From Arcicella aurantiaca (GTDB lineage: Bacteria > Bacteroidota > Bacteroidia > Cytophagales > Spirosomataceae): a stretch of 64,000 bases of DNA. The translations under genes were made by a program, and so were the position numbers. Below the pieces are notes generated by a model. It had not been told where the DNA came from. It made no database searches and saw only the letters and a list, made by a program, of their open reading frames with translations. Below, piece after piece: positions 45,482 through 55,368 of the stretch (within the stretch, counting starts at the first letter, position 1; each line of letters opens with the position of its first letter). The DNA is taken from positions 1 through 64,000 of the forward strand of contig NZ_QGGO01000009.1 of assembly GCF_003148625.1 (NCBI RefSeq), read 5' to 3'.

Positions 45482-46501
45482 ATGCCCAACATAACCATTA
45501 AAGATATTGCCCGAAAGTTTAAATGCTCGCCTTCAACGGTATCAAGAGCTTTGAATAATTATGAACATACCAATATTGAAACTCGTAATACCATTCAAGA
45601 GTATGCTCAGAAAATGGGCTATCAACGAAATTCTGTGTCGTTGAGTTTACTCCAAAAAAATACCAAAACGCTCGGTATTGTCTTGCCCAATATTTCTCAA
45701 TTTCATGAGAGTGCTATGGTCGAGGGGCTTCAATCTGTTTTACAACCCTTAGGCTATTTATTGAATATCTGTGTGACCAATGAAAGCTATTCTCTTGAAA
45801 AAGAATACGTTGAACGATTAATGTCAAATAGAGTAGATGGTATTTTTATCTCGATAGCTCAAGAAACATATAGTGAAGTGCGTTATGACCATCTCCAAAC
45901 AGTGATGAACAGAAACGTTCCTTTAATATTTATTGACCGACAAAATGGCGATAAAAAAACACATTGTGTATCTACCGATGATTATTTAGGGGCGTACATG
46001 GCAACCGAACATTTGATAAAAGGCGGATACAAACGAATTGCACATTTACGGGGTCCTTTGGGTGTAAACTTAGCTGAACAAAGATTTAATGGATATAGAG
46101 ATTGTTTGTTTAAAAACAATTATCCTATTGACGAAAGTTTGGTTTCATTCGTGAACTTCAACATTGAAAGTGCCATTGAGCCAACCAAATCATTGTTAGC
46201 TTTACCTAATCCTCCAGATGCGATTTTTGGTGTAAATGACCAAGTCTGTTTCGGAGGATTACAAGTTATTAGAGAAAAAGGGCTGAAAGTACCCGACGAA
46301 ATTGCCATAATTGGTTTTGACAATACGCCAATCTCAGCGTATTTCTATCCATCACTTAGTACGATTGCTCGTAAAAGCAGACCTATTGGAGAAGAAGCAG
46401 CCAAACTTTTTCTCAATCAAATTAACCAACCTACTATTGCCAATCATATCGTTCTTCCCCCAGAATTAATAGTCCGAAACTCATCTTCGTTGCCAAATTA
46501 G
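45482..46501 (+). CDS. LacI-family transcriptional regulator
   Basis: A 339-residue repressor-type regulator. The N-terminal helix-turn-helix and hinge are clear: TIKDIARKFKCSPSTVSRAL (residues 5-24) and YQRNSVSLSLLQKNTKTLGIVLPN. The rest is a periplasmic-binding-like sugar-sensing domain (FIDRQNGDKKTHCVSTDD; GGYKRIAHLRG; PPDAIFGVNDQVCFGGLQVI; IAIIGFDNTPISAYFYPSLSTI). It stands between the divergent 589-residue exported protein and the first susC. A LacI-like operator begins 31 bp after its stop, so it most likely represses the downstream susC/susD operon, and perhaps MIOX through the matching site at 18166-18185. Its effector is unknown. Confidence 0.93.
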   Translation: MPNITIKDIARKFKCSPSTVSRALNNYEHTNIETRNTIQEYAQKMGYQRNSVSLSLLQKNTKTLGIVLPNISQFHESAMVEGLQSVLQPLGYLLNICVTNESYSLEKEYVERLMSNRVDGIFISIAQETYSEVRYDHLQTVMNRNVPLIFIDRQNGDKKTHCVSTDDYLGAYMATEHLIKGGYKRIAHLRGPLGVNLAEQRFNGYRDCLFKNNYPIDESLVSFVNFNIESAIEPTKSLLALPNPPDAIFGVNDQVCFGGLQVIREKGLKVPDEIAIIGFDNTPISAYFYPSLSTIARKSRPIGEEAAKLFLNQINQPTIANHIVLPPELIVRNSSSLPN

Positions 46502-46531
46502 TAAATAATTTTTGGAAATTTTCAGTGCAAA

Positions 46532-46551
46532 CAATTTCAAACGTTTGCATA
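46532..46551 (+). promoter_or_regulatory. LacI-type operator upstream of the first susC
   Basis: CAATTTCAAACGTTTGCATA contains the palindrome CAAACGTTTG with central CG. It matches the site upstream of MIOX (18166-18185) at 19 of 20 bases in the same orientation to the regulated gene. It lies about 290 bp before susC and just past the LacI gene. Binding is inferred. Confidence 0.62.
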
Positions 46552-46837
46552 AGGAAATATTCAAAAATTGCCATTTATTATTTTTTAAATACAGTAATAA
46601 AGCAAAAACGCCATCTTTGATATTTTAGATTCTCTAAAGAACTGAGTACAATTGAAGATGGTGTAGAAGGGCTGTGGGTGTTAGCTATGACATTTATCAT
46701 TTGTGAAAAAAAACTCTTTTTGTTAAGAAGTTTTTGAGACATGAAAGAAAATTTATAGAAAAACGCCACATTTCTACACGTTGGAACTCCTCAGTTTCGG
46801 ATAGAGAAAGTATCACTCTTTCACAAAACCCAATACA
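46552..46837. other. Leader region of the first susC, no gene seen
   Basis: AT-rich with no open frame of note. It should contain the susC promoter and a leader RNA; I found no convincing promoter match or stable hairpin. Confidence 0.45.
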
Positions 46838-49800
46838 ATGAAATCAAAACATTACGACTATTCTCATCGGAATTTAATCTGGGGAATATTTGTGTTGCTT
46901 TTAAGCTTTACAAATGTTTTTGCCCAAACAAAGACCATTTCTGGGAAGGTATCAACTGCCGATGGTAAGGAAGGAATACCTGGCGTTTCAATTAGTATCC
47001 AAGGTACAAAAGTAGGTACAACAACCGATGGTAACGGTAAGTATTCTTTATCTGTGTCTGGTTCAAACGCTGTTCTTGTATTCTCGTCGGTAGGATATGT
47101 TACAGAACAAAAAACAGTAGGAAGTCAGCTCCTGATTGATGTACAATTAGTAGCTGATACCAAACAATTAGGGGAAGTCGTTGTGGTTGGTTATGGTACT
47201 CAATCTCGTAAAAACCTGACGAGTGCCATTTCAACAATCAAGCCTGAAGACCTAAATCGTGGTGCAATTACTGATGTAGGTCAATTACTACAAGGACGTG
47301 TTCCGGGATTAAATATTTCTGCCAATGGTGACCCAAACGCTACGGCGGCAGTAGTATTGCGTGGAGCTTCAACCATCAACAGTTCGCAAGGGCCACTTTA
47401 TGTAATTGATGGAATTCCAGGAGCAGATATTTCAACAATTGCCCCTGACGATATTGCTTCAATCGACGTTTTGAAAGATGCTTCCGCAACGGCTATTTAT
47501 GGTAACCGTGCCGCAAATGGTGTTATTATGGTAACAACTAAAAAAGGGAAGAAAGGTGACATGAAAGTAAATTATCATGGATATGTGGGTATCGAAAATG
47601 TATCAAGTCGTTTGAATATGATGGATGCTACACAATTGAGAAGCTTTTTAACAACAAATGGTTTATCATTTTCACCTGCGGATGATAAAAACATGAATAC
47701 AGATTGGCAAGCTGCCGTTCAGAAAGGAACTGCTACTTCTCAAAATCATAACTTATCTTTCAGTGGAGGAACAGAAAAAAGTACTTATAGTGCAAGTTTA
47801 AACTATACAGACAAACAAGGTATTTTGCTTGGTAGTGACTTAAGCCGTGTGATTGCTCGTGTTGCTTTTGAACAGTCTGCTTTAAATGATAAAGTTAGAT
47901 TTGGTTTGCAGATAACTAACTCAAACAGTAATGCCAATAATACGCCATTAAGAAATAACGTATTGGAACAAATGATTAATCATTTACCTGTTTCGCCAGT
48001 AAGAAATGACGATGGTACGTTTTTCGAAAATCTTACCAATACAGGGTACTTTAACCCAGCTGCAATAATTGCTAATGGGCAAGATAATACCAAAACGAAT
48101 GTTTTGACAGGAGCATTTACAACTCACGTAACCTTGCCATTTGGCTTAACGTATGATTTGAATCTTTCTTATCAAAACTCTACTTCTCTTCATGGTGAAG
48201 CTTATGGAAGTTATTATACAAAATACAATAGTGCTAACTTCTATAATAATCCAGAGCCTCCGCAAGTTCACTCGTTACAAAATTTCGGAACAAATGGTTC
48301 TGCATTGAGAAATTCTTACCAAAACACGAATAAATTGTTAGAAACATTTTTAGGTTGGAATAAAGAATTTGGCGAGCATTCAGTAAACATGGTTGTTGGT
48401 TATTCTTGGCAAGGAAGAATTATTGGTGACGGTTTCCAGTCGTCAAGTACAAACTTCCCAGTGGATAATATTGGTTTTAACAACTTTGCATTGAGTAACC
48501 CTTATGCCATTTCTTCGTATCGTGTAAACTTCGGTGCTGATGGAATTTACCAAGAAACTCGTTTGATTTCAGATTTCGCTCGTTTGAATTACAACTTCCA
48601 AAACAAATACTTGATTCAAGGGTCAATCAGAAGAGACGGTAGTTCTGTTTTTGGGGCAAATAATCAATGGGGATATTTCCCTTCTGTGGGTTTTGCTTGG
48701 AGAGTTAATCAGGAGAAATTCATGGAAAAACAAACACTTTTCAGTGATTTGAAATTAAGAGCAAGTTACGGTGTAACGGGTAACTCTTCTGGATTTAACG
48801 CTTATACAGCTCAATTTATGTCGGGTAGTTTAGGAACATATTATTACAATGGTGTTCAAACGGCTGCTTATGGACCAACTCAAGCGGCTAACCCAGATTT
48901 ACAATGGGAAAAAACGGCGACTTCAAACATTGGTATTGATTTCAGTATCTTGAAGGGTAAAGTAAGTGGTACGCTTGAAGTCTATGACAAACAAACCACA
49001 GGAATGATTTATTCATACAGAGTTAACCCAATATTAGTACCAGTTGGAAGTATTATTTCAAACGGTGGTAGCATGAGAAATAAGGGTATTGAATTTAGTT
49101 TGAATGCAACGCCTGTAAATAATAGTAAGTTTTTATGGACTACCAGCATCAACTTTGCAAGTAATAGCAACGTCATCGAAAGTCTTTCTAATCCACTTTT
49201 TGCAGGAGGTGACTCTATCCGTTTAACTCAACCAGAAGGAGGAGGACAAACAGGTAGTACATTACAAATCTTGAAAGCTGGCAGACCATTAGGACAATTC
49301 TTTACTTTGGAATATGCAGGTAAAAATGACAAAGGTGTATCTCAATATGTAAATGCAAAAGGAGAATTAACAACTACGCCAGCGATTGGGGCAGACTATA
49401 AGTACATGGGAAGTCCACAACCAAAAGTATTAATTGGTTGGACAAACACGGTTCGTTATGGAAATTTTGACTTTAATGTTTTCATTAGAGGTGTTTTTGG
49501 AAACAAAATTTTCAATGCTACCAGAGCTGATTTGTTTAGACCAAGTACCGCACAATATACCAATATTTTGGTAGATGCTGCCAACGAAACAAAAGCAGAT
49601 GTAAACTCGTATAAATATTCATCACGCTTTATTGAAGATGGAAGTTATATCAGATTAGACAACGCTACATTAGGATATAATTTCAAGAAAACTGGACAAT
49701 ATATCAAAAACTTAAGAGTGTATATGTCGGTAAATAACGCATTTACAATCACAAGTTATACAGGTATTGACCCAGAGGTTAACCAAGGTGGAATTGCCCC

Positions 49801-49870
49801 TGGGGTAGATTCTAATAACTTTTATCCTAAAACTCGCACCGTATTATTTGGTGTAAATCTGTCATTCTAA
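46838..49870 (+). CDS. SusC/RagA-family TonB-dependent outer-membrane transporter (pair 1)
   Basis: A 1010-residue TonB-dependent importer of oligosaccharides. It has a signal peptide (about 1-29, FAQ-TK), a carboxypeptidase-like regulatory domain (KTISGKVSTADGKEGIPGVSISIQGT, about 32-112), the SusC-specific segment VVVVGYGTQSRKNLTSAIS, a plug domain (LLQGRVPGLNIS, IRGAS-like VLRGAST, DVLKDASATAIYGNRAANGVIMVTTKKG), then a 22-strand barrel ending in a C-terminal Phe (NLSF). Length is typical. The matching SusD starts 11 bp later. No extra STN domain is present, so it is probably not linked to an anti-sigma factor. The regulator next door is LacI type. Confidence 0.96.
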   Translation: MKSKHYDYSHRNLIWGIFVLLLSFTNVFAQTKTISGKVSTADGKEGIPGVSISIQGTKVGTTTDGNGKYSLSVSGSNAVLVFSSVGYVTEQKTVGSQLLIDVQLVADTKQLGEVVVVGYGTQSRKNLTSAISTIKPEDLNRGAITDVGQLLQGRVPGLNISANGDPNATAAVVLRGASTINSSQGPLYVIDGIPGADISTIAPDDIASIDVLKDASATAIYGNRAANGVIMVTTKKGKKGDMKVNYHGYVGIENVSSRLNMMDATQLRSFLTTNGLSFSPADDKNMNTDWQAAVQKGTATSQNHNLSFSGGTEKSTYSASLNYTDKQGILLGSDLSRVIARVAFEQSALNDKVRFGLQITNSNSNANNTPLRNNVLEQMINHLPVSPVRNDDGTFFENLTNTGYFNPAAIIANGQDNTKTNVLTGAFTTHVTLPFGLTYDLNLSYQNSTSLHGEAYGSYYTKYNSANFYNNPEPPQVHSLQNFGTNGSALRNSYQNTNKLLETFLGWNKEFGEHSVNMVVGYSWQGRIIGDGFQSSSTNFPVDNIGFNNFALSNPYAISSYRVNFGADGIYQETRLISDFARLNYNFQNKYLIQGSIRRDGSSVFGANNQWGYFPSVGFAWRVNQEKFMEKQTLFSDLKLRASYGVTGNSSGFNAYTAQFMSGSLGTYYYNGVQTAAYGPTQAANPDLQWEKTATSNIGIDFSILKGKVSGTLEVYDKQTTGMIYSYRVNPILVPVGSIISNGGSMRNKGIEFSLNATPVNNSKFLWTTSINFASNSNVIESLSNPLFAGGDSIRLTQPEGGGQTGSTLQILKAGRPLGQFFTLEYAGKNDKGVSQYVNAKGELTTTPAIGADYKYMGSPQPKVLIGWTNTVRYGNFDFNVFIRGVFGNKIFNATRADLFRPSTAQYTNILVDAANETKADVNSYKYSSRFIEDGSYIRLDNATLGYNFKKTGQYIKNLRVYMSVNNAFTITSYTGIDPEVNQGGIAPGVDSNNFYPKTRTVLFGVNLSF

Positions 49871-49881
49871 TTTTTGTAAAT

Positions 49882-51498
49882 ATGAAAAAGATAACAACAT
49901 ATATAAGTCTCTTGGCATCAGTTTATTTCATGTCGTCATGTCATGATGTAGTTGTGCCAATTTCAACTGAATTAACGCCTGATATTTTTCCTCAAAATAC
50001 AAGTCAATTTATCCAAGCATCAGGACCTCCTTATGCAGCATTGAGAGGAGCATATTCACTTGATTATTGGTTTATGCAATCAGAATCTACCGATGAATCA
50101 ATCATGCCTGCAAGAGGTGGAAACTGGTATGACAACCAAAATTATCGCCATTTACATTATCATTCTTGGTCAAAAGACCACGGTAATACAAACAGCACTT
50201 GGTCGTGGTTATCAACCGTAATTGGTACAACCAATCAAGCATTATCTATTTTGGATAAAACAATTCCTGCCACTACAACCACTAAAGCAGCTAACCTTGC
50301 TGAATTGAAAATGGTGCGGGCAATTGCCTATTTTATGATGATGGATTTGTACGGAAATGTGCCAATTTACACAGAATATGGCGATTTTACGCCAAAACCA
50401 AATACACCTCGTGCCAAAGTATTCGACTTTATTGAAGGGGAAATTAAAGCAGCAATTCCAAGTTTGAGTGCTGATGTAAGCGTAGCTACTTATGGGAGAG
50501 CAACCAAATATACCGCTTATGCACTTTTAGCTAAAATGTACTTAAATGCAGAGGTTTACACTGGAACGGCTCGCTGGAAAGATTGTATCGAAGCTTGTGA
50601 TAATGTGACGGCATCTGGGAAATATGCTTTGGAAACTCGTGCGAATTATTTGCAAATGTTTTATCCAACAAATGGCCCGCAAATGAAGGAATTTATTTTT
50701 GCCATTCCTTATGACCCTGCCGCTGCATCAATGCCTGGAACGAACGGTTTTATGTATCATGCACGTTATGACGTAGCACGTTCTCAAACAAAAAGATTCA
50801 GCTTGCCATTTACGCCTTCAGCACCAAGAAGTACCTTGCCTGAATTCTATGCTCATTTTAATGATGCCAACGACATCAGAAACAAGCAATGGTTGACTGG
50901 CTTACAATTTTTGGCTGATGGTGTAACTCCGTTAACTGTAACTACAACCAAAAAAGGGTATGACCAATTTTATACAGGGGCTGACGGAAGTGCTGCTTAT
51001 ACTTATCAGGTAAATCTTACGCCAAAAGTAGAATTAAGACAAGATGCTGTAACTTTTGATGCTGGAAATGATGAAATTGCTTGGAACATGGGCTATCGTA
51101 ATATTAAGTTTTTTCCAGATGCAAGCTCTACTACAAGAAACCAAAATAACGACGTTCCTTTCTTGAGATATTCGGATATTGTTTTGATGAAAGCTGAAGC
51201 AATTCTTAGAGGTGGTGCCGCTACTAATGGAGAAACAGCTTTATCGCTTTACAACCAATTAAGAGCTAACCGTACAACGTCACCAGCAGTATCTTCGGTA
51301 ACTTTAAGTGATATTTATTCAGAAAGATGTCGTGAGTTTGCATGGGAGTCTTGGCATAGAAATGATATGATTCGTTTTGGTAAATATGAAGATACTTATG
51401 GTTTCAAAACCAATTCAGATATTACTCGTAGAATCTTCCCAATACCGACTTCTGCAATGGTTTTAAACCCTGCGTTAACACAAAACCCGGGGTATTAA
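49882..51498 (+). CDS. SusD/RagB-family surface glycan-binding lipoprotein (pair 1)
   Basis: A 538-residue lipoprotein that forms the lid of its SusC partner. The lipobox is MSSC (Cys20). SusD features are the helical TPR-like N-terminal half (AELKMVRAIAYFMMMDLYGNVPIYTEYG; ATKYTAYALLAKMYLNAEVYTG) and the C-terminal block NDVPFLRYSDIVLMKAEAILRGG...RCREFAWESWHRNDMIRFGKYED with IFPIPTSAMVLNPALTQNPGY at the end. The 11-bp gap to susC shows an operon. A strong terminator follows at 51621, so this operon is only the one SusC/D pair. Confidence 0.95.
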   Translation: MKKITTYISLLASVYFMSSCHDVVVPISTELTPDIFPQNTSQFIQASGPPYAALRGAYSLDYWFMQSESTDESIMPARGGNWYDNQNYRHLHYHSWSKDHGNTNSTWSWLSTVIGTTNQALSILDKTIPATTTTKAANLAELKMVRAIAYFMMMDLYGNVPIYTEYGDFTPKPNTPRAKVFDFIEGEIKAAIPSLSADVSVATYGRATKYTAYALLAKMYLNAEVYTGTARWKDCIEACDNVTASGKYALETRANYLQMFYPTNGPQMKEFIFAIPYDPAAASMPGTNGFMYHARYDVARSQTKRFSLPFTPSAPRSTLPEFYAHFNDANDIRNKQWLTGLQFLADGVTPLTVTTTKKGYDQFYTGADGSAAYTYQVNLTPKVELRQDAVTFDAGNDEIAWNMGYRNIKFFPDASSTTRNQNNDVPFLRYSDIVLMKAEAILRGGAATNGETALSLYNQLRANRTTSPAVSSVTLSDIYSERCREFAWESWHRNDMIRFGKYEDTYGFKTNSDITRRIFPIPTSAMVLNPALTQNPGY

Positions 51499-51620
51499 TC
51501 ACTTGATTATCCTTAAAACTAAATTTTGTACGATTTTATCATTTTGAATAATACGATATTATGCAATTTTTGAAAATATAATCGACAGTTTTGCGTATTT
51601 AAGGCGTCAATTATCATTTT

Positions 51621-51668
51621 AATCCAGAGAATAGTGTTTATATAAGCACTATTCTCTGGATTTTTTTT
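51621..51668 (+). terminator. Terminator of the first susC/susD operon
   Basis: Perfect 16-bp stem (AATCCAGAGAATAGTG at 51621-51636 with 51647-51662) followed by a run of Ts. Confidence 0.92.
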
Positions 51669-51939
51669 GAATAAGAAAGTATCGAAAATTATGATGAGCA
51701 ATCTATACCTATTCCAAAATGTCATTTAAGTGTGTTTTTTGTAGTAGAATTTAGAATCTTATCGCTTTCTTATCCATAAAGAGTAAAAATTGTGGTTATT
51801 TTCATATTAAATATGATGAAGCAACCTTTATATAAATATCAAAATTACTTATTGTACTATTTATTCATTTCGCTAACTCTATGAATTATAGAATATTTAC
51901 ACATTTTGAGAAAAATAAATTTAATTTTATTTTGAAATA

Positions 51940-51973
51940 TTTGTATTATTAATTGAAAAATGTATTACTTTTG
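51940..51973 (+). promoter_or_regulatory. Candidate Bacteroidota sigma-70 promoter for the second susC operon
   Basis: TTTG at 51940-51943 and TACTTTTG at 51966-51973 fit the Bacteroidota -33 (TTTG) and -7 (TAnnTTTG) elements with a 22-bp spacer, slightly long. The three palindromes at 52012-52119 would then lie just downstream of the start site, suiting repression. This is a motif match only. Confidence 0.35.
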
Positions 51974-52011
51974 AAATCATAAAATCCAAAACAATTTTTT
52001 TTGCTATTAAA

Positions 52012-52119
52012 TGTGTTGATGTGACACATTTTTTTAAATATCAATAATGTGTTAAAGTGACACGTTTGATTTTAAAACCAGTGTTATTTTTTTGAAATTT
52101 ATTGTGTCAGATTAACACA
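52012..52119 (+). promoter_or_regulatory. Three copies of a 17-bp palindromic operator upstream of the second susC
   Basis: TGTGTTGATGTGACACA (52012-52028), TGTGTTAAAGTGACACG (52048-52064) and TGTGTCAGATTAACACA (52103-52119; the reverse complement of the last is TGTGTTAATCTGACACA) share the pattern TGTGTT-A/G-A-nn-TGACAC-A/G. Centres are 36 and 55 bp apart. Nothing else in this 738-bp gap repeats in this way. The pattern differs from the CAAACGTTTG site, so a different regulator is implied; it is not identified. Confidence 0.7.
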
Positions 52120-52236
52120 TATATTTAAAAACATTGCCTATGAACAAAAAATACTAAACAAAAAACAAACACAAAGTTCACAAGGGAGGTAACTCCTTCA
52201 ATACTCAAAAAATTATTACTCATTTTAAATTTAAAC

Positions 52237-55200
52237 ATGCTCATATTTATGAAAGCATTCTATCAAAAAGCAAAGTATTCGTTGAACTATGAAAAGTTCT
52301 TTCGTTTTTGCTCAATATTAACACTTTCGTTAATATTCATTTTTTCACCATTGCTAAGTAGTTCACTACAAGCAAATGGAATTTCTCATTATAATTTCAG
52401 AGGAATTTCAGGGAAAGTAAGTGATGAAAATGGTTCGCCAATTGTAGGTGTAAGTGTTAGTATTAAAGGTACAAGCGTAGGAACATCAACCGACAGTCAG
52501 GGTAATTACAAATTATCAATTCCCGACGATAGCAAAGACGCAACTCTGGTATTTTCATTTGTAGGTTACTCTCCAAAAGAAGTTCAAGTTCGTAATCAAA
52601 GTGTTGTAAATGTTATTTTGGCTGAAGACAATAGAGAATTGACTGAAGTTGTAGTAGTTGGTTATGGTACGCAAAGAGTGAAAGATTTAACAGGTTCGGT
52701 AGGAGTTGTTAAAGTTAAAGATGCTCAAAAAACGGCTACTCCAGACATTGCTAAGTTATTACAAGGACAAGTTTCTGGTGTAACTGTTCAAGGAAATGGA
52801 GAACCTGGAGGAGGCGTTCAAATCAAAATTCGTGGTATCAGTAATTTTGGAAATAACAGCCCATTATTTGTAATTGACGGTGTACCTGTTGACGGAGCAA
52901 TGGACTTTAACCCAGGTGATATTGAGTCGATGCAAGTGTTAAAAGATGCTTCTTCAGCGGCAATTTATGGTGCTCGTGGTGCAAATGGTGTGGTCATTAT
53001 CACAACAAAGCAAGGAAAAGAAGGTCAGATGAAAGTTAGTTACAATGGTTATGCAGGTGTTCAGAATATCGCAAGAAGATGGGATTTGATGGACAGAGCA
53101 GGTTACCAAAAAGTAGTTTCAGCGGCTGAATTGAATGCAGGACTAAGAATTGCACCTGCTAACGACCCAACTAACCCTGCTTATATCAGTGGTGTTAATA
53201 CAAATTGGCAAAACGAAGCTATCAAAACGGGTTATATCACAGACCATAATATTAGTGTATCAGGTGGTAGCAAAAATTTACGTAGCAGTGTTTCAGTAGG
53301 ATATTTCAATCAAACAAGTACCGTAACAGGACCTCAAGCTTACAAACGTTTTACTTTTAATGGTAACGTTACAGGTGAAAAAGGGAAATTCAAATTTGGA
53401 GCAAAAGTTGGATTCACTGATGCAGATAAAGTAGGAGCTGAAAATACTCGTGAACACGCAGTGTTTGGTGGTGCGGTTACAAGTATGTTAACGGCTATTC
53501 CGACCATGCCAGTTTATGATGCTAATCGTTTAGGTGGTTTTGGTGGTAGCGATAACAATACGCAAAGAGCAATTACTTTGAACGTAGTAGGGATGAACTC
53601 CTTATTGAAAGGTACTGACAACAGAAACCGTTTATTGGCAAATGCTTGGGGTGAATACGAAATCGTGAAAAACTTGAAGTATAAATTGAATTTAAGCCAT
53701 GACCGTTTAGATTACGTTTATAAATATTTTGAACCAGAATACGATTTAGGTTTTTATTATTTAACGCCAAACGCAGTTTACAATGAAAACCGTGGCGATG
53801 TTATTACCAACCTTATTGAGAATACTTTAACGTATAATTTTGAAATTGGTAAACATAGAGTTGATGTTTTAGGTGGTTATACTTTCCAAAACTTTACGAA
53901 TAATTCAATTCAAGGTTCGGTAAAAGGATTAGAAAAACCTTATATTCAGTCGTTGAGTGCTCCAATCAAAATTGATGGTGGTAGAAATGTAACTGGGGCT
54001 CAATATGAATCTGCTTTAATGTCATATTTAGGACGTTTAAATTACAATTATGCTGACCGTTATTTATTGACAGTAAACTTCCGTCGTGATGGTTCTTCTA
54101 AATTCAGTCCATTAAATCGTTTCGGTAATTTTATGTCAATTGCAGGTGCTTGGAATGTTCATAATGATATTCAATTACCTGCTGCCATTAATACCTTGAA
54201 ATTAAGAGGAGGTTATGGTGAATTAGGAAATCAGTCTATCGGAGATTATTTATTTGATACATTCATTAACGGAAACGCAGGATATGTTTTTGGTGGAATT
54301 TTAGCTCCAGGTGCAACACGTACTCAAGTGGTTGACCCAAGTATCAAATGGGAGTCAAAACGTACTACCAACGTTGCAGTTGATATGAGTTTATTAGAAA
54401 ACAGAATTTCATTAACGGCTGAATACTTCAATAATACTGCTTATGATATTCTTGCTCCAGTGCCAATTCCATATTCAGTAGGTGCTACCAACGGAACAAT
54501 CACAACCAATGCCGCTTCAGTAAGAAACAGTGGTGTTGAATTAACAGCAACTTACCGCAAAAAATCGGGTGATTTCCAATATGAAGTTTCAGGAAATATC
54601 CATACTTTGAAAAACACTGTATTAGCTTTAGGTGGTACAAACAGCCCAATTTATGGAGCAGCAAGTATTACAGAAGTTGGTTCGGAAGTTGGACAATTAT
54701 ATGGTTATCAGACAGAAGGTATTTTCCAAAATGCTGACGATGTTAAAAATCATGCAGAGCAAATTAATGCTGCTCCCGGTGATATTAAATTCAAAGACGT
54801 AAACGGTGACGGTAAAATCACAGCTTTAGATAGAATTTATTTAGGTTCTTCAATTCCAAAAATTTCTTACGGAATTAACTTTTCTGCCACTTATAAAAAC
54901 TTTGATTTCTCAATGTTTATGCAAGGACAAGCAGGAAACAAAGTATTCAATGGTGTTTACCGTGACTTGATGGGCTTACAATATTCAAACGGAAGTGTGA
55001 ATGCTTTAAATTATTGGACTCCTGCAAACACTTCAACGAATGTTCCAAGACCAATCATTGGTGACCCAAATGCTAACGGTAGAGATTCAGACAGATTTGT
55101 GGAAAGTGGTTCATATTTGAAATTACAAAATTTCCAATTTGGCTATAATGTGCCGTCAGCAATTTTGAAAAAATTGAAAGGCATTGAATCAGCTCGTTTC

Positions 55201-55350
55201 TATGTTTCTGGACAAAATGTATTTTTCCTAACTGGTTATAAAGGTTATGACCCAGACTTCTCAAGCGATGGATTATTCTCTCGTGGTTATGACTATGGTT
55301 CATATCCAAATCCGAGAACTTTCATGGCAGGTGTACAAGTAGGTTTTTAA
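52237..55350 (+). CDS. SusC/RagA-family TonB-dependent outer-membrane transporter (pair 2)
   Basis: A 1037-residue importer with the same plan as pair 1: a long signal peptide (cleavage after about residue 46, SSLQANG), regulatory domain GISGKVSDENGSPIVGVSVSIKGT, SusC motif LTEVVVVGYGTQRVKDLTGSVG, plug (LLQGQVSGVTVQGNGEPGGG; VLKDASSAAIYGARGANGVVIITTKQG), and a barrel ending VGF. The start could be 52237 or the Met four codons on (52249); the second gives a tidier signal. The leader is more than 200 bp and carries three operator-like palindromes. It heads the operon with SusD, GH43, CRTAC1-like and GH43 genes, which points to arabinan-type oligosaccharides as substrate. Confidence 0.96.
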   Translation: MLIFMKAFYQKAKYSLNYEKFFRFCSILTLSLIFIFSPLLSSSLQANGISHYNFRGISGKVSDENGSPIVGVSVSIKGTSVGTSTDSQGNYKLSIPDDSKDATLVFSFVGYSPKEVQVRNQSVVNVILAEDNRELTEVVVVGYGTQRVKDLTGSVGVVKVKDAQKTATPDIAKLLQGQVSGVTVQGNGEPGGGVQIKIRGISNFGNNSPLFVIDGVPVDGAMDFNPGDIESMQVLKDASSAAIYGARGANGVVIITTKQGKEGQMKVSYNGYAGVQNIARRWDLMDRAGYQKVVSAAELNAGLRIAPANDPTNPAYISGVNTNWQNEAIKTGYITDHNISVSGGSKNLRSSVSVGYFNQTSTVTGPQAYKRFTFNGNVTGEKGKFKFGAKVGFTDADKVGAENTREHAVFGGAVTSMLTAIPTMPVYDANRLGGFGGSDNNTQRAITLNVVGMNSLLKGTDNRNRLLANAWGEYEIVKNLKYKLNLSHDRLDYVYKYFEPEYDLGFYYLTPNAVYNENRGDVITNLIENTLTYNFEIGKHRVDVLGGYTFQNFTNNSIQGSVKGLEKPYIQSLSAPIKIDGGRNVTGAQYESALMSYLGRLNYNYADRYLLTVNFRRDGSSKFSPLNRFGNFMSIAGAWNVHNDIQLPAAINTLKLRGGYGELGNQSIGDYLFDTFINGNAGYVFGGILAPGATRTQVVDPSIKWESKRTTNVAVDMSLLENRISLTAEYFNNTAYDILAPVPIPYSVGATNGTITTNAASVRNSGVELTATYRKKSGDFQYEVSGNIHTLKNTVLALGGTNSPIYGAASITEVGSEVGQLYGYQTEGIFQNADDVKNHAEQINAAPGDIKFKDVNGDGKITALDRIYLGSSIPKISYGINFSATYKNFDFSMFMQGQAGNKVFNGVYRDLMGLQYSNGSVNALNYWTPANTSTNVPRPIIGDPNANGRDSDRFVESGSYLKLQNFQFGYNVPSAILKKLKGIESARFYVSGQNVFFLTGYKGYDPDFSSDGLFSRGYDYGSYPNPRTFMAGVQVGF

Positions 55351-55368
55351 TCAATTAAACTCAAGAAA

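Noticed and set aside
52175-52200. Riboswitch or strong ribosome site in GGGAGGTAACTCC before the second susC
   Set aside because: It is a tiny hairpin about 45 bases from the start codon. No larger conserved aptamer fold is apparent, and the spacing is wrong for ribosome binding.
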